Notes: a model not told the origin generated them from the letters alone. Positions 36,741 to 45,757 are shown, numbered from the stretch's first letter. The stretch is DNA of 64,000 nucleotides from an uncultured Microbacterium sp. (GCF_947488465.1 NZ_CANKZA010000002.1:372001-436000), one strand, 5' to 3'. Made by a program: numbers and translations.

Positions 36741-38311
36741 CCGAGATCCCCGCCGACCTGCGGGCGGCGTTCGATGCCTACGAGGCCGCCATCCTCGCGA
36801 ACGACCTCGATGCGCTGGATGCCGCGTTCGCGCCCGGCGCCGACACGATGCGCGGCGACGGTGCGGGCCTGCTCGTCGGGCACGACACGATCAGCGCGTT
36901 CCGCGGCCTGCGCGGCGGAGTTCCGCCTCGCACGATCGAGCGCATCGAGTACCGCCCGCTGGCCGACGACGTCGCGCTGCTCGTGTCGGTCTCGCGCTTC
37001 CGCGGTGGCGGCACGGGACTGCAGACGCAGGTCTGGGAACGCCTCGACGGACGCTGGCTCATCACAGCCGCCCACGTCACGCCGCGCGCGCAGGCCCTCG
37101 ACCGGTCGGTCTGGCGGTCGGTCGGCGACCCGCTGTTCCAGGGCGCGTGGGACGGTCCGCTGGAAGGTCTCACCGTCGCCGTCAAGGACCTCTTCGCCAT
37201 CAAGGGCTACCGCATCGGCGCGGGCAACCCCACCTACCTCGACTCGGCGCGTGCCGAAACGACGACGGCTCCGGCGGTGGCCGACCTGCTCCGCGGCGGT
37301 GCGTCGCTGCGCGGCATCGCTCGCACCGACGAGTTCGCCTACTCGATCGCGGGCGACAACGCGCACTACGGCACCCCGCCGAACGCAGCCCTCCCGGGCG
37401 CCCTGCCCGGCGGCTCGTCGAGCGGACCGGCGACGGCCGTCGCGACGGGCCAGGCTGACGTCGGCCTCGCGACCGACACCGCCGGCAGCGTGCGCGTGCC
37501 CGCGTCGTACCAGGGGCTGTGGGGTCTGCGCACGACGCACGGGCTCGTGCCGAGGCAGGGCCTGCTGCCGCTCGCGCAGAGCTTCGACACCGTCGGGTGG
37601 CTGACGCGCGACGGCGCGACCCTTCAGCGCGTCGCGGACTGGTGCCTCAGCTACGACGGGTCGGACTCGACCGAGTCGGTCTTCGGCGAGTCCGGCGCCG
37701 ACCTGCCGTGGCGCTTCGTCATCCCGGCCGAGGCCCTGGATGCCGCGGATGCCGCCACGCGCGCTGCGTTCGAGGCCTTCGTCGCGGCATCCGCTCTGCC
37801 GGTCGATACCGCCTCGATCGGCGACCTCGACGACTACCTCGTGCCGTTCCGCACGGTGCAGGGCGCGGAGGCCTGGCGCAACAACGGCGACTGGCTGCGG
37901 GCGCATCCGGGCGCCACGGGCCCGGCCGTCGCCGAACGCTTCCGTGCGGCCGCCGCCGTCACGGCCGCCGACGAGACCGCCGCCCGCGCCGCCCTCGCTC
38001 CGCTGCGCTCCCGGCTGACCGACCTCGTGACGGATGCCGTGCTGATCCTGCCGACCGCGCCCGGCGCCGCCCCCGCGCGGACGGCAGGCGGCGAGGGCAT
38101 CGACGCCGTGCGCCAGGCCACGCTGCGGCTCACGACTCCCGCCGCCGTCGCGGGGCTGCCCGCCCTGTCGGTGCCGCTGCTGACGGTCGCCTCGCCCCTT
38201 GGCCCCGCCCCCGTCGGCGTCTGCCTCATCGCACGCGCCGGGACTGACATCGCCCTCGTGCGGCAGGGCCTCGCCCTGCACGCCCTCACCACCGGAACGG
38301 AAGCACCATGA
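36737..38311 (+). CDS. Fused HpxZ/AtzH-like domain and amidase-signature hydrolase
   Basis: 524 residues, GTG start overlapping the formamidase stop. Residues 1-120 are an AtzH/DUF3225 (SnoaL-like) domain (AFDAYEAAILANDLDALDAA, RIEYRPLADDVALLVSVSRF, WERLDGRWLITAAHVT). Residues 135-520 are an amidase with catalytic Lys in VAVKDLFAIKGYRIGAGNP, the cis-Ser in LPGGSSSGPATAVATGQA and the nucleophile Ser in TDTAGSVRVPASYQG. In Klebsiella-type oxalurate operons HpxZ (DUF3225) and HpxY (AtzE-type amidase) are separate proteins; here they are one chain. Position next to pucG, which makes oxalurate, supports an oxalurate hydrolase role. Confidence 0.88.
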   Translation: MTEIPADLRAAFDAYEAAILANDLDALDAAFAPGADTMRGDGAGLLVGHDTISAFRGLRGGVPPRTIERIEYRPLADDVALLVSVSRFRGGGTGLQTQVWERLDGRWLITAAHVTPRAQALDRSVWRSVGDPLFQGAWDGPLEGLTVAVKDLFAIKGYRIGAGNPTYLDSARAETTTAPAVADLLRGGASLRGIARTDEFAYSIAGDNAHYGTPPNAALPGALPGGSSSGPATAVATGQADVGLATDTAGSVRVPASYQGLWGLRTTHGLVPRQGLLPLAQSFDTVGWLTRDGATLQRVADWCLSYDGSDSTESVFGESGADLPWRFVIPAEALDAADAATRAAFEAFVAASALPVDTASIGDLDDYLVPFRTVQGAEAWRNNGDWLRAHPGATGPAVAERFRAAAAVTAADETAARAALAPLRSRLTDLVTDAVLILPTAPGAAPARTAGGEGIDAVRQATLRLTTPAAVAGLPALSVPLLTVASPLGPAPVGVCLIARAGTDIALVRQGLALHALTTGTEAP

Positions 38312-39552
38312 CCACCGTCATCCCCGGCCCTGCTATCCCCGGCCCTGTGGACCCGCCCGCACGCCTGCTGATGGGCCCTGGCCCCATCTCGGCCTACCCC
38401 AGCGTCCTGCGCGCGATGTCGGCACCGCTCGTCGGGCAGTACGACCCGTTCATGACGACCGCGATGGCCGAGACGCAGGAGCTCTACCGGGGCGTCTGGA
38501 ACACCGCCAACGACGCGACCCTGCTCATCGACGGAACGAGCCGCGCCGGCATCGAGGCCGCCATCGTCTCGCTTGTGCGGCCCGGCGATCGTGTGCTCGT
38601 GCCCGTCTTCGGGCGGTTCGGGCACCTGCTCGCCGAGATCGCCGAGCGCGCGCAGGCCGAGGTGCACACGATCGAAACGGAGTGGGGGCAGGTGTTCCCG
38701 GCATCCGTCATCGAAGAGGCGATCATCCGCGTGAAGCCGACCCTGCTCGCCCTCGTGCAGGGCGACACTTCGACCACGATGAACCAGCCGCTCGAGGACA
38801 TCGGCGCGATCTGCGCCCGCCACGGAGTCCTGTTCTACTCCGACGCGACCGCGTCCCTCGGCGGCAACGCGTTCGACGCGGATGCGTGGGGACTGGATGC
38901 CGCGACCGCCGGCCTGCAGAAGTGCCTCGGTGGGCCGTCGGGCTCGTCGCCGATCACGCTGTCGGAGCGCGCCGTCGACGTCATCCGCTCGCGCGGGCGC
39001 GTCGAGGCGGGCATCCGCGAGGCGGGCGACGTCGCGGCATCCGACTTCGTGCTCTCGAACTACTTCGACCTCGGCATGATCCTCGACTACTGGGGGCCGC
39101 GGCGGCTCAATCATCACACCGAGGCGACGAGCATGCTGTACGCGGCGCGCGAGTGCGCGCGCGTGCTGCTGCTCGAGGGGCGCGACGAGGTCATCGCCCG
39201 GCACGAGCTCGCCGGGCGCGCGATGCTCGCGGGTGTGCGGGGCCTCGGTCTCGGCGTCTTCGGCGACGTCGCGCACAAGATGAACAACGTCGTCGCTGTC
39301 GAGATCCCAGGCGTGCCGGGGGATGCCGCGCGTTCGGCCCTGCTGGAGGACTTCGGCATCGAGATCGGCACCTCGTTCGGACCCCTGCACGGACGCGTCT
39401 GGCGTATCGGGACGATGGGCTACAACGCCCGCAAGGACGCCGTGCTCACGACGCTCGCGGCGCTCGAGGCCGTGCTGCGGCGGTTCGGGGCAGCCGTGCC
39501 CGCGGGCGGCGGTGTCGAGGCGGCCGCAGACATCTACGCGGCGGCCGCGTGA
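38308..39552 (+). CDS. pucG: (S)-ureidoglycine-glyoxylate aminotransferase
   Basis: 414 residues, class V PLP aminotransferase. LLMGPGPISAYPSVLRAMSA at the N-terminus, LLIDGTSRAGIEAAIVSLV, LFYSDATASLGGNAFDADAW and the PLP lysine in AGLQKCLGGPSGSSPITLS. PucG transaminates ureidoglycine (product of AllC) with glyoxylate, yielding oxalurate and glycine. It overlaps the amidase upstream and allC downstream by 4 nt. Alanine-glyoxylate aminotransferase is the only alternative, and context argues against it. Confidence 0.93.
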   Translation: MTTVIPGPAIPGPVDPPARLLMGPGPISAYPSVLRAMSAPLVGQYDPFMTTAMAETQELYRGVWNTANDATLLIDGTSRAGIEAAIVSLVRPGDRVLVPVFGRFGHLLAEIAERAQAEVHTIETEWGQVFPASVIEEAIIRVKPTLLALVQGDTSTTMNQPLEDIGAICARHGVLFYSDATASLGGNAFDADAWGLDAATAGLQKCLGGPSGSSPITLSERAVDVIRSRGRVEAGIREAGDVAASDFVLSNYFDLGMILDYWGPRRLNHHTEATSMLYAARECARVLLLEGRDEVIARHELAGRAMLAGVRGLGLGVFGDVAHKMNNVVAVEIPGVPGDAARSALLEDFGIEIGTSFGPLHGRVWRIGTMGYNARKDAVLTTLAALEAVLRRFGAAVPAGGGVEAAADIYAAAA

Positions 39553-40943
39553 GCGCGTCATCTCGCCTGCTCACCGCGTCGCCGGACGCCGTCGCGGCCG
39601 CCGCGCGCCGCGTCATGGCGCGGTGCGACGAGCTCGCCCGCGTCACCGCGACGCCCGGGCGCATCGAGCGCGTCTACCTCTCGCCCGAGCACGCCCGCGT
39701 CAACCGACTGGCCGCCGAGTGGATGCGCGAGCTCGGCATGCGCACGTGGCAGGATGCCGCCGGCAACCAGGTCGGGCGGATCGAGACGGTCGGGGGTCGT
39801 CAACCTCGCAGTATGTCACGAACTCCGCAGAATATCGCTGGATCTGTGCGGAGTTCGCGCGAATCTGCGGAGTTCGTGAGCGCGCTCGGCGAGGCCCCCG
39901 CCCTCCTGCTCGGGTCGCACCTGGACACGGTCATCGACGCGGGCCGCTTCGACGGCATCGCCGGCGTGCTCATCGCGCTCGAGGTCGTGCGGCTGCTGCG
40001 GGTTCCGACCGAGGGCGGCTGGGCCGTGCCGCTGCCGTTCCCGATCGAGGTCGTCGCCTTCTCCGACGAAGAAGGCACGCGGTTCGGCAAGGCGCTGCTG
40101 GGCTCGTCGGCGGTCGCCGGCTCGTGGAACGACGCGTGGTGGACGCTGACGGATGCCGAAGGGGTGAGCCTGCGGCAGGCGTTCCTTGAGTTCGGGCTCG
40201 ACCCGGCGCGTATCGGCGAGGCGGCCCGCCGCCCCGACGAGCTCGTCGCCTACCTCGAGGCCCACATCGAACAGGGACCCGCGCTCGACCGCGCCGGGGA
40301 GCCCCTCGCGGTCGTGTCGTCGATCGCGTCGGCGCGCCGGTTCCAGCTCGTCGTCGAGGGTGAGGCGCGGCATGCCGGCGGCACTCCCTACGACATGCGC
40401 CACGATGCCCTGCTGGGCGCAAGCGAGGCGGCGCTCGCCGTCGAGCGCGTCTGCGCCGCGGAGCACCACATCATCGGCACGGTCGGCCGGTTCGAGGCCT
40501 TCCCCGGTGCCGTCAACGTGATCCCCGGCGAGGTGCGGTTCTCGCTCGATCTGCGCGGCGAGTTCGACGGCGAACGCGACCGCGTGTGGGACGTGCTCTC
40601 GCGTGACCTCGACGAGATCATGGGCCGCCGCGGACTGCGCTGGTCGGCCCGCGAGGTGCACAGCGCCCCGGCGGTGTTCTGCGCCCCTCTGCTGCAGGAC
40701 GTCGTGGCCGCCGGCATCCGTGCGACCCTGCCCGTGCGCTCCGACGCGGCGCCCGTGCTGTTCAGCCCGGCCGGCCACGACGGCATGGCGCTCGGTGCGA
40801 TCACCGACGTGGGGATGCTGTTCCTGCGCAACCCCGACGGCATCAGCCATCACCCCGACGAATTCGTGTCGGCGGGCGATGTGGCCCACGGCATCCGCGC
40901 CCTCGCCGAGTCGATCCTGCACCTCGCCGCCGAGCCGCGCTGA
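39549..40943 (+). CDS. allC: Allantoate amidohydrolase with an extra in-frame insert
   Basis: 464 residues, M20 family, GTG start overlapping pucG. Metal motifs: LLLGSHLDTVIDAGRFDGIA, VAFSDEEGTRFGKALLGSSA, EAHIEQGPALD, RHAGGTPYDMRHDAL and SPAGHDGMALGAITDVGMLF. It converts allantoate to ureidoglycine plus ammonia and CO2. Between GRIET (about residue 80) and APALLLGSHLDTV the chain carries nearly 30 extra residues (GGRQPRSMSRTPQNIAGS, VRSSRESAEFVSALGE) encoded by a palindromic repeat element; other family members have a short loop there. The frame is kept, so the enzyme may still work with a surface loop. Confidence 0.93.
   Translation: MSASSRLLTASPDAVAAAARRVMARCDELARVTATPGRIERVYLSPEHARVNRLAAEWMRELGMRTWQDAAGNQVGRIETVGGRQPRSMSRTPQNIAGSVRSSRESAEFVSALGEAPALLLGSHLDTVIDAGRFDGIAGVLIALEVVRLLRVPTEGGWAVPLPFPIEVVAFSDEEGTRFGKALLGSSAVAGSWNDAWWTLTDAEGVSLRQAFLEFGLDPARIGEAARRPDELVAYLEAHIEQGPALDRAGEPLAVVSSIASARRFQLVVEGEARHAGGTPYDMRHDALLGASEAALAVERVCAAEHHIIGTVGRFEAFPGAVNVIPGEVRFSLDLRGEFDGERDRVWDVLSRDLDEIMGRRGLRWSAREVHSAPAVFCAPLLQDVVAAGIRATLPVRSDAAPVLFSPAGHDGMALGAITDVGMLFLRNPDGISHHPDEFVSAGDVAHGIRALAESILHLAAEPR
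39800..39879. repeat. Palindromic element inserted in allC (element 2)
   Basis: TCACGAACTCCGCAGA at 39816-39831 and its perfect complement TCTGCGGAGTTCGTGA at 39864-39879. The core TGCGGAGTTCG occurs directly at 39847 and 39866 (19 bp apart) and inverted at 39819; a degenerate inverted copy lies 19 bp before that, near 39800. Confidence 0.8.
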
Positions 40944-40981
40944 TGCGCTGACCCGCCGCGCTGCGCCGCCGCGTCGCCGCG

Positions 40982-41599
40982 TCAGGGACGCACGGGCAGC
41001 GACAGCGCGCCGGTCATCTCGGCGCCGGGCGAGGCCTCGCTGCGCGCCGGGGGCACGTAGTCGCGCAGCCGCGCGAGGGCCTCGCCGGCCTCCGTCGCCA
41101 CGACGAGCATGTCGGTGTAGCGCGGGTGGGTGAAGCCGCGGTCGCGCATGTTCCCGACGAACGCGAGCAGCGGGTCGAAGTAGCCGTCGATGTTGAGCAG
41201 GCCGACGGGCTTGGTGTGGATGCCCAGCTGCGCCCACGTCCACTGCTCGGTGAGCTCCTCGAGCGTGCCGGGCCCGCCCGGCAGGGCCAGGAACGCGTCC
41301 GCCCGGTCGGCCATCATCATCTTGCGCTCGTGCATCGTGTCGACGATGACGAGCTCGGCGATGTTGTGGTTGACGGCCTCGCGCGCCTGCAGTGCGCGCG
41401 GGATGACGCCCGTGACGTGTGCGCCGGCTGCCACCGCGGCATCCGCCACCGTTCCCATGAGCCCGACATGCCCGCCGCCGTAGACGAGATTCATGCCGGC
41501 GCGACCGATCGCGGTGCCGACCGCGCGGGCGGCGTCGACGTAGATCGGGTCGAACCCCGGCGAGGATCCGCAGAAGACCGTGACTGTGAACCGTCCCAT
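40982..41599 (-). CDS. LOG-family protein (TIGR00730, nucleoside 5'-monophosphate phosphoribohydrolase type)
   Basis: 205 residues. Signature ALPGGPGTLEELTEQW and the upstream NLVYGGGHVGLMGTVADAAV define the LOG family, which hydrolyses the N-glycosidic bond of nucleotides such as AMP or cytokinin riboside monophosphates. In a purine catabolic island, release of a free base from a nucleotide is plausible. It converges on allC with 38 bp between stops. TAGCGT precedes the ATG by 6 nt on the minus strand, so it is probably leaderless; the GlnR-like array lies just upstream. Confidence 0.9.
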   Translation of the reverse strand: MGRFTVTVFCGSSPGFDPIYVDAARAVGTAIGRAGMNLVYGGGHVGLMGTVADAAVAAGAHVTGVIPRALQAREAVNHNIAELVIVDTMHERKMMMADRADAFLALPGGPGTLEELTEQWTWAQLGIHTKPVGLLNIDGYFDPLLAFVGNMRDRGFTHPRYTDMLVVATEAGEALARLRDYVPPARSEASPGAEMTGALSLPVRP

Positions 41600-41621
41600 G
41601 CACCGACGCTAGAACCCTCGT

Positions 41622-41669
41622 GTTTCCGGGGTGTGCCTGCGTGTTTCCAGGCCGTGACAGCGCGGAAAC
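41622..41669. promoter_or_regulatory. Array of five GlnR-type half-sites between LOG and guanine deaminase genes
   Basis: GTTTC (41622), GTGCC (41633), GTTTC (41643), GTGAC (41654) and GAAAC (41665) follow each other at 10-11 bp steps. GTTTC-N6-GTGAC and GTGAC-N6-GAAAC are both exact GlnR-box pairs sharing the GTGAC. The array covers the gap between two divergent leaderless promoters (TAGCGT for LOG, TACCGT for the deaminase). Confidence 0.7.
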
Positions 41670-41692
41670 ATCGCCCGGATACCGTGACGAGC

Positions 41693-43060
41693 ATGTCTCT
41701 CCTCGTCACCCACGCGCGTCTCATCACGATCCCCGCCGGCACCGCCGACCCCGGGTACATCGAAGACGGCTGGATGCTGATCGAAGACGGCCGCATCGCC
41801 GCGATCGGCTCGGGAACGCCGGATGCCACGGCCGACGAGACCCTCGATGTCGCGGGCGCCTTCGTCGCGCCCGGCTTCGTCTCGAGCCATTCGCACCTGT
41901 TCACCAGCGGCCTGCGCGGCCTCGGCGTCGCCGACACGCTCTACGGCTGGTGCGACGCGATGCTCGGCACGACCGCCCACATGACGCCCGAGCAGCTGTA
42001 CTGGTCGACGCTGCACGGATCGCTCGACTTCCTGTCCAACGGCGTCACGACGGCGTACAACTTCACCGACCCGCTGCAGGCGTGGGAGTCGATGGTCGAC
42101 GGCAAGCGCACGGGCACCGCGGGCATCCGCGGACTCGAGTACCACTACCGGCAGGCCGACGGGACGCTCGACGCGGGCATCCGCTTCGTGGATGCCTCGG
42201 GCATGGACGTCACGGTCGGCAGCTCCGACGAGGTGTTCGACCGCTTCGCCGCCGAGGTCGCGCACACCCGCGCGATGGACGCCGATTTCGCCCTCGGCTC
42301 GTCGATCATGGGCCAGGTGCAGTGGTCGCCGCACCCCGAGGCCGCCGAGTTCGAGGTCGAGGCGATGCGCCGCTACGGCGTGACGAACCAGGCGCACTTC
42401 CTCGAGTCGCCCGAGGCGGTCGAGCACCAGCAGTCCAAGTTCGCGCTGTATCGGGATGCCGGGGCGCTGGGCCTCGGGCTCATGTTCGGCCATTTCATCC
42501 AGACGACCCCCGAGATCATCGCCGAGTCGGTTGCAGGTGGCGCCTCGATGTCATGGCAGCCGGCATCCAACGGTCGCCTCGCGTCGGGTGTCGCGCTGGT
42601 GCCCGAGATGCTCGAGATGGGCATGAAGGTCGGTGTCGGGCTCGACGATCAGGCGTGCACCGACGTGAGTGACCCGTGGCAGAACATGCGCATGGGCATC
42701 TACATGCAGCGGGCACGCACGAAGGATCCGTTGTCGATGATGCCCGAGCTCATGCTGCGCCTGCACACCCTCGGCGGAGCCGAGATCATGGGCGTCGACG
42801 ACCGCGTCGGATCGCTCGAGGTGGGCAAGTTCGCCGACTTCGTCGTCGTCGACCCGCGGATGCCGGATGTCGGGCCGCTGTGGCATCCCGTCCGCTCGTA
42901 CGTGCTCGCGATGAGCCCCCGCAACCTCAAGGCCGTCTACGTCGGCGGCCGCCTCGTGAGCGAGAACGGGGTGTCGACCAACCCGCTGGCCGCCGAGGCG
43001 TCGGCGAAGGTGCACGAGCTGCCGGCATCCGTCATCCCGCTGCGCGGCCACCCACACTGA
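41693..43060 (+). CDS. Amidohydrolase, guanine/8-oxoguanine deaminase-like (TRZ/ATZ family)
   Basis: 455 residues. Metal-binding HxH in GFVSSHSHLFTSGLRGLG near 65, later His in TNQAHFLESPEAVE and GLMFGHFIQTTPEIIAESVA, and the Asp region VGVGLDDQACTDVSDPWQNM; the C-terminus EVGKFADFVVVDPRMPDVG closes the barrel. The family deaminates guanine, 8-oxoguanine, cytosine or triazines; beside xanthine dehydrogenase, guanine to xanthine is the best reading. The ATG follows TACCGT by 7 nt and the GlnR-like array by 23 nt. Confidence 0.85.
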   Translation: MSLLVTHARLITIPAGTADPGYIEDGWMLIEDGRIAAIGSGTPDATADETLDVAGAFVAPGFVSSHSHLFTSGLRGLGVADTLYGWCDAMLGTTAHMTPEQLYWSTLHGSLDFLSNGVTTAYNFTDPLQAWESMVDGKRTGTAGIRGLEYHYRQADGTLDAGIRFVDASGMDVTVGSSDEVFDRFAAEVAHTRAMDADFALGSSIMGQVQWSPHPEAAEFEVEAMRRYGVTNQAHFLESPEAVEHQQSKFALYRDAGALGLGLMFGHFIQTTPEIIAESVAGGASMSWQPASNGRLASGVALVPEMLEMGMKVGVGLDDQACTDVSDPWQNMRMGIYMQRARTKDPLSMMPELMLRLHTLGGAEIMGVDDRVGSLEVGKFADFVVVDPRMPDVGPLWHPVRSYVLAMSPRNLKAVYVGGRLVSENGVSTNPLAAEASAKVHELPASVIPLRGHPH

Positions 43061-43108
43061 GTGGCCCGCGGCGCGGCATCCGTCCCGGGCCTGCCGCAGC
43101 ATCCGTCC

Positions 43109-43193
43109 GCAGAACCATGTCCCAAAAAACGCTGGTTCAGCGCACCACACCCAACCATTTCTGGGACATGGTCTGCAATAAGTGGGACATGGT
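43109..43193. repeat. Palindromic element between convergent genes (element 3)
   Basis: TGGGACATGGT occurs directly at 43162 and 43183 (21 bp apart) and inverted (ACCATGTCCCA) at 43114. The left arm from 43109 pairs with the first direct copy with one base missing. It lies between the deaminase stop and the permease stop, i.e. between convergent 3' ends. Confidence 0.7.
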
Positions 43194-43209
43194 CGGCGAT
43201 GAGCAGGGG

Positions 43210-44106
43210 TCAGCGGGCCATGCCCATGCGGGTCAGGACGATGTTCTCGACGATCTGCACGAGGTTGTACAGCAGCAGGGTGATGATCGTGATCAGCGCG
43301 ATCGACGACCACAGCTGCGCGAACTGCGCCTGCGCGTTGAACTTCAAGATCGACCCGCCGATGCCGGCGCCCGTCGACAGCCACTCGGCCAGCAGGGCAC
43401 CGGTCACCGCCCCCGGCACCGAAACACGCGCCGCCGCGAAGATCGACGGCAGCGCTCCGGGCATGTTGACCTTGCGCAGCGCCATGAAGCGTCCACCGCC
43501 GAACACGTGCACGACGTCAAGGCTCTGCCGGCTCGCCCGGCTCAGCCCGAACAGCACGTTCGCGAGCGCGGGGAACAGCACGACGATCGTGCCGATGACG
43601 GCGACCGATGCCGTGGTGCCGCGCCCCGTCATCAGGATGATCACCGGCGCGATCGACACGAGGGGAATCGTCCGCAGCAGCAGCACGAGCGGCATGACGC
43701 CCGCCTCGATTGCCTTCGACAGGCTGAACGCCACCGCCAGCACGATCGCGACGACCATGCCGACGACGAACCCGAGCGACGAGTCCACGAGCGTCTGCCC
43801 GACGAGCGGGAACAGCTGGGCGCGATTGGCTTCGGCATTCGCCGACGCCACGAGGAACTCCCACACGTCCAGCGGGCCCTTGGCGATGTACGGCGAGATG
43901 CCGGTGAGACTGACGACCGCCTGCCACAGCAGAAGCAGCACGACGATCGTGATCCCGGCGTTGCCGAGCGAGCGCAGCACCGTCTTGCGCAGTGCGCGCC
44001 GGCGCTCGATGCGCAGGCGCGCCTGCGCCGCGGCATCCGCTGCCACGGCCAGCTGGACGGTGGCTCCTCCGGCGGTGACCGGATCGAGAGTTGCACGCGG
44101 AGACAT
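43210..44106 (-). CDS. ABC importer permease B, system 2
   Basis: 298 residues. A 45-residue hydrophilic N-terminus precedes six helices (ITIVVLLLLWQAVVSLTG, GFVVGMVVAIVLAVAFSL, ALITIITLLLYNLVQIVENI). The EAA-type loop QSLDVVHVFGGGRFMALRKV is present. SsuC-like. The ATG overlaps the stop of the partner permease (TGATG). System 2 thus has two different permeases, unlike system 1 with one. Confidence 0.93.
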   Translation of the reverse strand: MSPRATLDPVTAGGATVQLAVAADAAAQARLRIERRRALRKTVLRSLGNAGITIVVLLLLWQAVVSLTGISPYIAKGPLDVWEFLVASANAEANRAQLFPLVGQTLVDSSLGFVVGMVVAIVLAVAFSLSKAIEAGVMPLVLLLRTIPLVSIAPVIILMTGRGTTASVAVIGTIVVLFPALANVLFGLSRASRQSLDVVHVFGGGRFMALRKVNMPGALPSIFAAARVSVPGAVTGALLAEWLSTGAGIGGSILKFNAQAQFAQLWSSIALITIITLLLYNLVQIVENIVLTRMGMAR

Positions 44107-44930
44107 CAGGCCGCCTTCCCAGCCACACCCGCGGCGCCTGCAACCCAGGGAGTGACGAGCTTGATCGCGAGGCCGAACAGGCCGTACGCGGCGAGGGCGA
44201 ACACGGCGCACAGCAGGAACACCGACCACACGCCGGCCGAGTCGAGTTGCCCCTGCAGGCGGATGAGGGTCGGCCCGACTCCTGCTGTGATCGAGCCGAG
44301 GTATTCGCCCAGCACGGCGCCGAGGAACGCGGTCGGCACGGCGATCTGCAGGGCGTTGAGGATCGCGGGCAGCGCCGCGATCAGCCGCACCTTGCGCAAC
44401 TGCGTCCAGGCGCCGCCGCCGTAGACGCGGACGACGTCGAGGGATGCCTTGTCGGCGGACTTGAAGCCGAGGATCGCGCCGACGACCGTCGTGAACACGC
44501 ACACGAGCGCGGCGAGGAAGATCGCCGTCGCCGATGGGTCGCCGGGGTTCTTCGCGCCGCCGAGCACGACGACCGAGATGCCGCCGACCGCGACGACCGG
44601 CAGGCAGTAGGTGACGACCGCGATCTGGGTGATGACGGTCTCGGTGCGCGGGAAGACGAGCACGGATGTCGCGAGCACGAGTGCGATGCCGTTGCCCCAC
44701 AGATACCCGATCGCGGCGGCCGTGATCGTCGGCTGGAAAACGCTCCACGCGCCGGCGATGTTGCCCTGGATGAACAGCCAGTCGAACACGGCGTACGGCG
44801 AGGGAACGGGCGTGAAGGTCGTGCCCTCCTGCTGCGGGAACGCGAGCAGCGAGAACAACCACCACGCGAGAATCAGCGCCGCCGCGCCGATCACGGTGGC
44901 CAGCCAGGCCGGGATGCGGGCCCGGGTCAC
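44106..44930 (-). CDS. ABC importer permease A, system 2
   Basis: 274 residues from GTG 44930 (SD GGAGGC; a longer frame to 44963 overlaps the ATPase gene). Helices include WLATVIGAAALILAWWLFSLL, GYLWGNGIALVLATSVLVF, VVTYCLPVVAVGGISVVVLG and VFLLCAVFALAAYGLFGLAI; EAA loop ASLDVVRVYGGGAWTQLRKV. Paralogous to permease B; probably they form a heterodimer, as in thiamine-precursor and pyrimidine importers of this class. It starts 1 base after the ATPase stop. Confidence 0.93.
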   Translation of the reverse strand: MTRARIPAWLATVIGAAALILAWWLFSLLAFPQQEGTTFTPVPSPYAVFDWLFIQGNIAGAWSVFQPTITAAAIGYLWGNGIALVLATSVLVFPRTETVITQIAVVTYCLPVVAVGGISVVVLGGAKNPGDPSATAIFLAALVCVFTTVVGAILGFKSADKASLDVVRVYGGGAWTQLRKVRLIAALPAILNALQIAVPTAFLGAVLGEYLGSITAGVGPTLIRLQGQLDSAGVWSVFLLCAVFALAAYGLFGLAIKLVTPWVAGAAGVAGKAA

Positions 44931-44931
44931 C

Positions 44932-45753
44932 TCACGCCTCCGCTTCGGCGTGCCCGTCCGCACCGAACAGCAGTTCGGATGCCCGGTCCACGAGCGCGTG
45001 GAACTCGGGCGTGCGCATCATCTCGGGGGTTCGCGGACGCGGCAGGTCGACCTCGATGATCTCCTTGACCCGCCCGGGACGCGGCGACATGACGGCGACG
45101 CGGTCGGCGAGGAAGATGGCTTCGCTGATGCCGTGGGTGACCAGCAGCGTCGTCGCGGGCTTCTCGGTCCAGATGCGCAGCAACTCGAGGTTGAGGTTCT
45201 GGCGGGTCATGTCGTCGAGCGCGCCGAACGGCTCGTCGAGAAGGAGCACGGAGGGCTTGAGCACGAGGGCGCGCGCGATCGAGGCGCGCTGGCGCATGCC
45301 GCCCGACAGCTGCGCGGGCTTCGCGTTCGCGAAATCACGCAGGCCCACGAGGTCGATGAGCTCGTCGACGTAGGCCTTGTCGACGGGGCGACCGGCGACC
45401 TCGAAAGGCAGCTCGATGTTCTTGCGGATGCTGCGCCAGGGCAGCAGCGCGTGGTCTTGGAAGGCGATGCCCAGCTCGCTCTTCGCGCGCAGCTGATCGG
45501 GCGTCTCGCCGTCGACGAGCGCCATGCCGTCGGACGGGTGGTCGAGAGCTGCGAGGATGCGCAGGATCGTGGATTTGCCGCACCCGGACGGCCCGAGCAG
45601 GGCCAGGAATGACCCCTTCTCGGTGTGCAGGTCGGTGTTCTGCAGCGCCTGCAGCGACCTGCCCCCGCGCAGGGTGAACGACTTCGATACTCCGGAGATC
45701 TGGATGCCGGTGCCCGAGCGGACACCGGCATCCAGGGTGTGTGTGGCGGTCAT
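44932..45753 (-). CDS. ABC importer ATPase, system 2
   Basis: 273 residues. Walker [20 protein letters not shown] near 53, Q-loop [17 protein letters not shown], signature [20 protein letters not shown], Walker [20 protein letters not shown] and [20 protein letters not shown]. TauB/SsuB type. It begins 4 bp after the binding-protein stop. Confidence 0.95.
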   Translation of the reverse strand: MTATHTLDAGVRSGTGIQISGVSKSFTLRGGRSLQALQNTDLHTEKGSFLALLGPSGCGKSTILRILAALDHPSDGMALVDGETPDQLRAKSELGIAFQDHALLPWRSIRKNIELPFEVAGRPVDKAYVDELIDLVGLRDFANAKPAQLSGGMRQRASIARALVLKPSVLLLDEPFGALDDMTRQNLNLELLRIWTEKPATTLLVTHGISEAIFLADRVAVMSPRPGRVKEIIEVDLPRPRTPEMMRTPEFHALVDRASELLFGADGHAEAEA

Positions 45754-45757
45754 CTGG

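Noticed and set aside
42676..44424. 582-codon plus-strand frame
   Set aside because: Antisense to the importer permeases and out of frame with the deaminase; composition is charged low-complexity.
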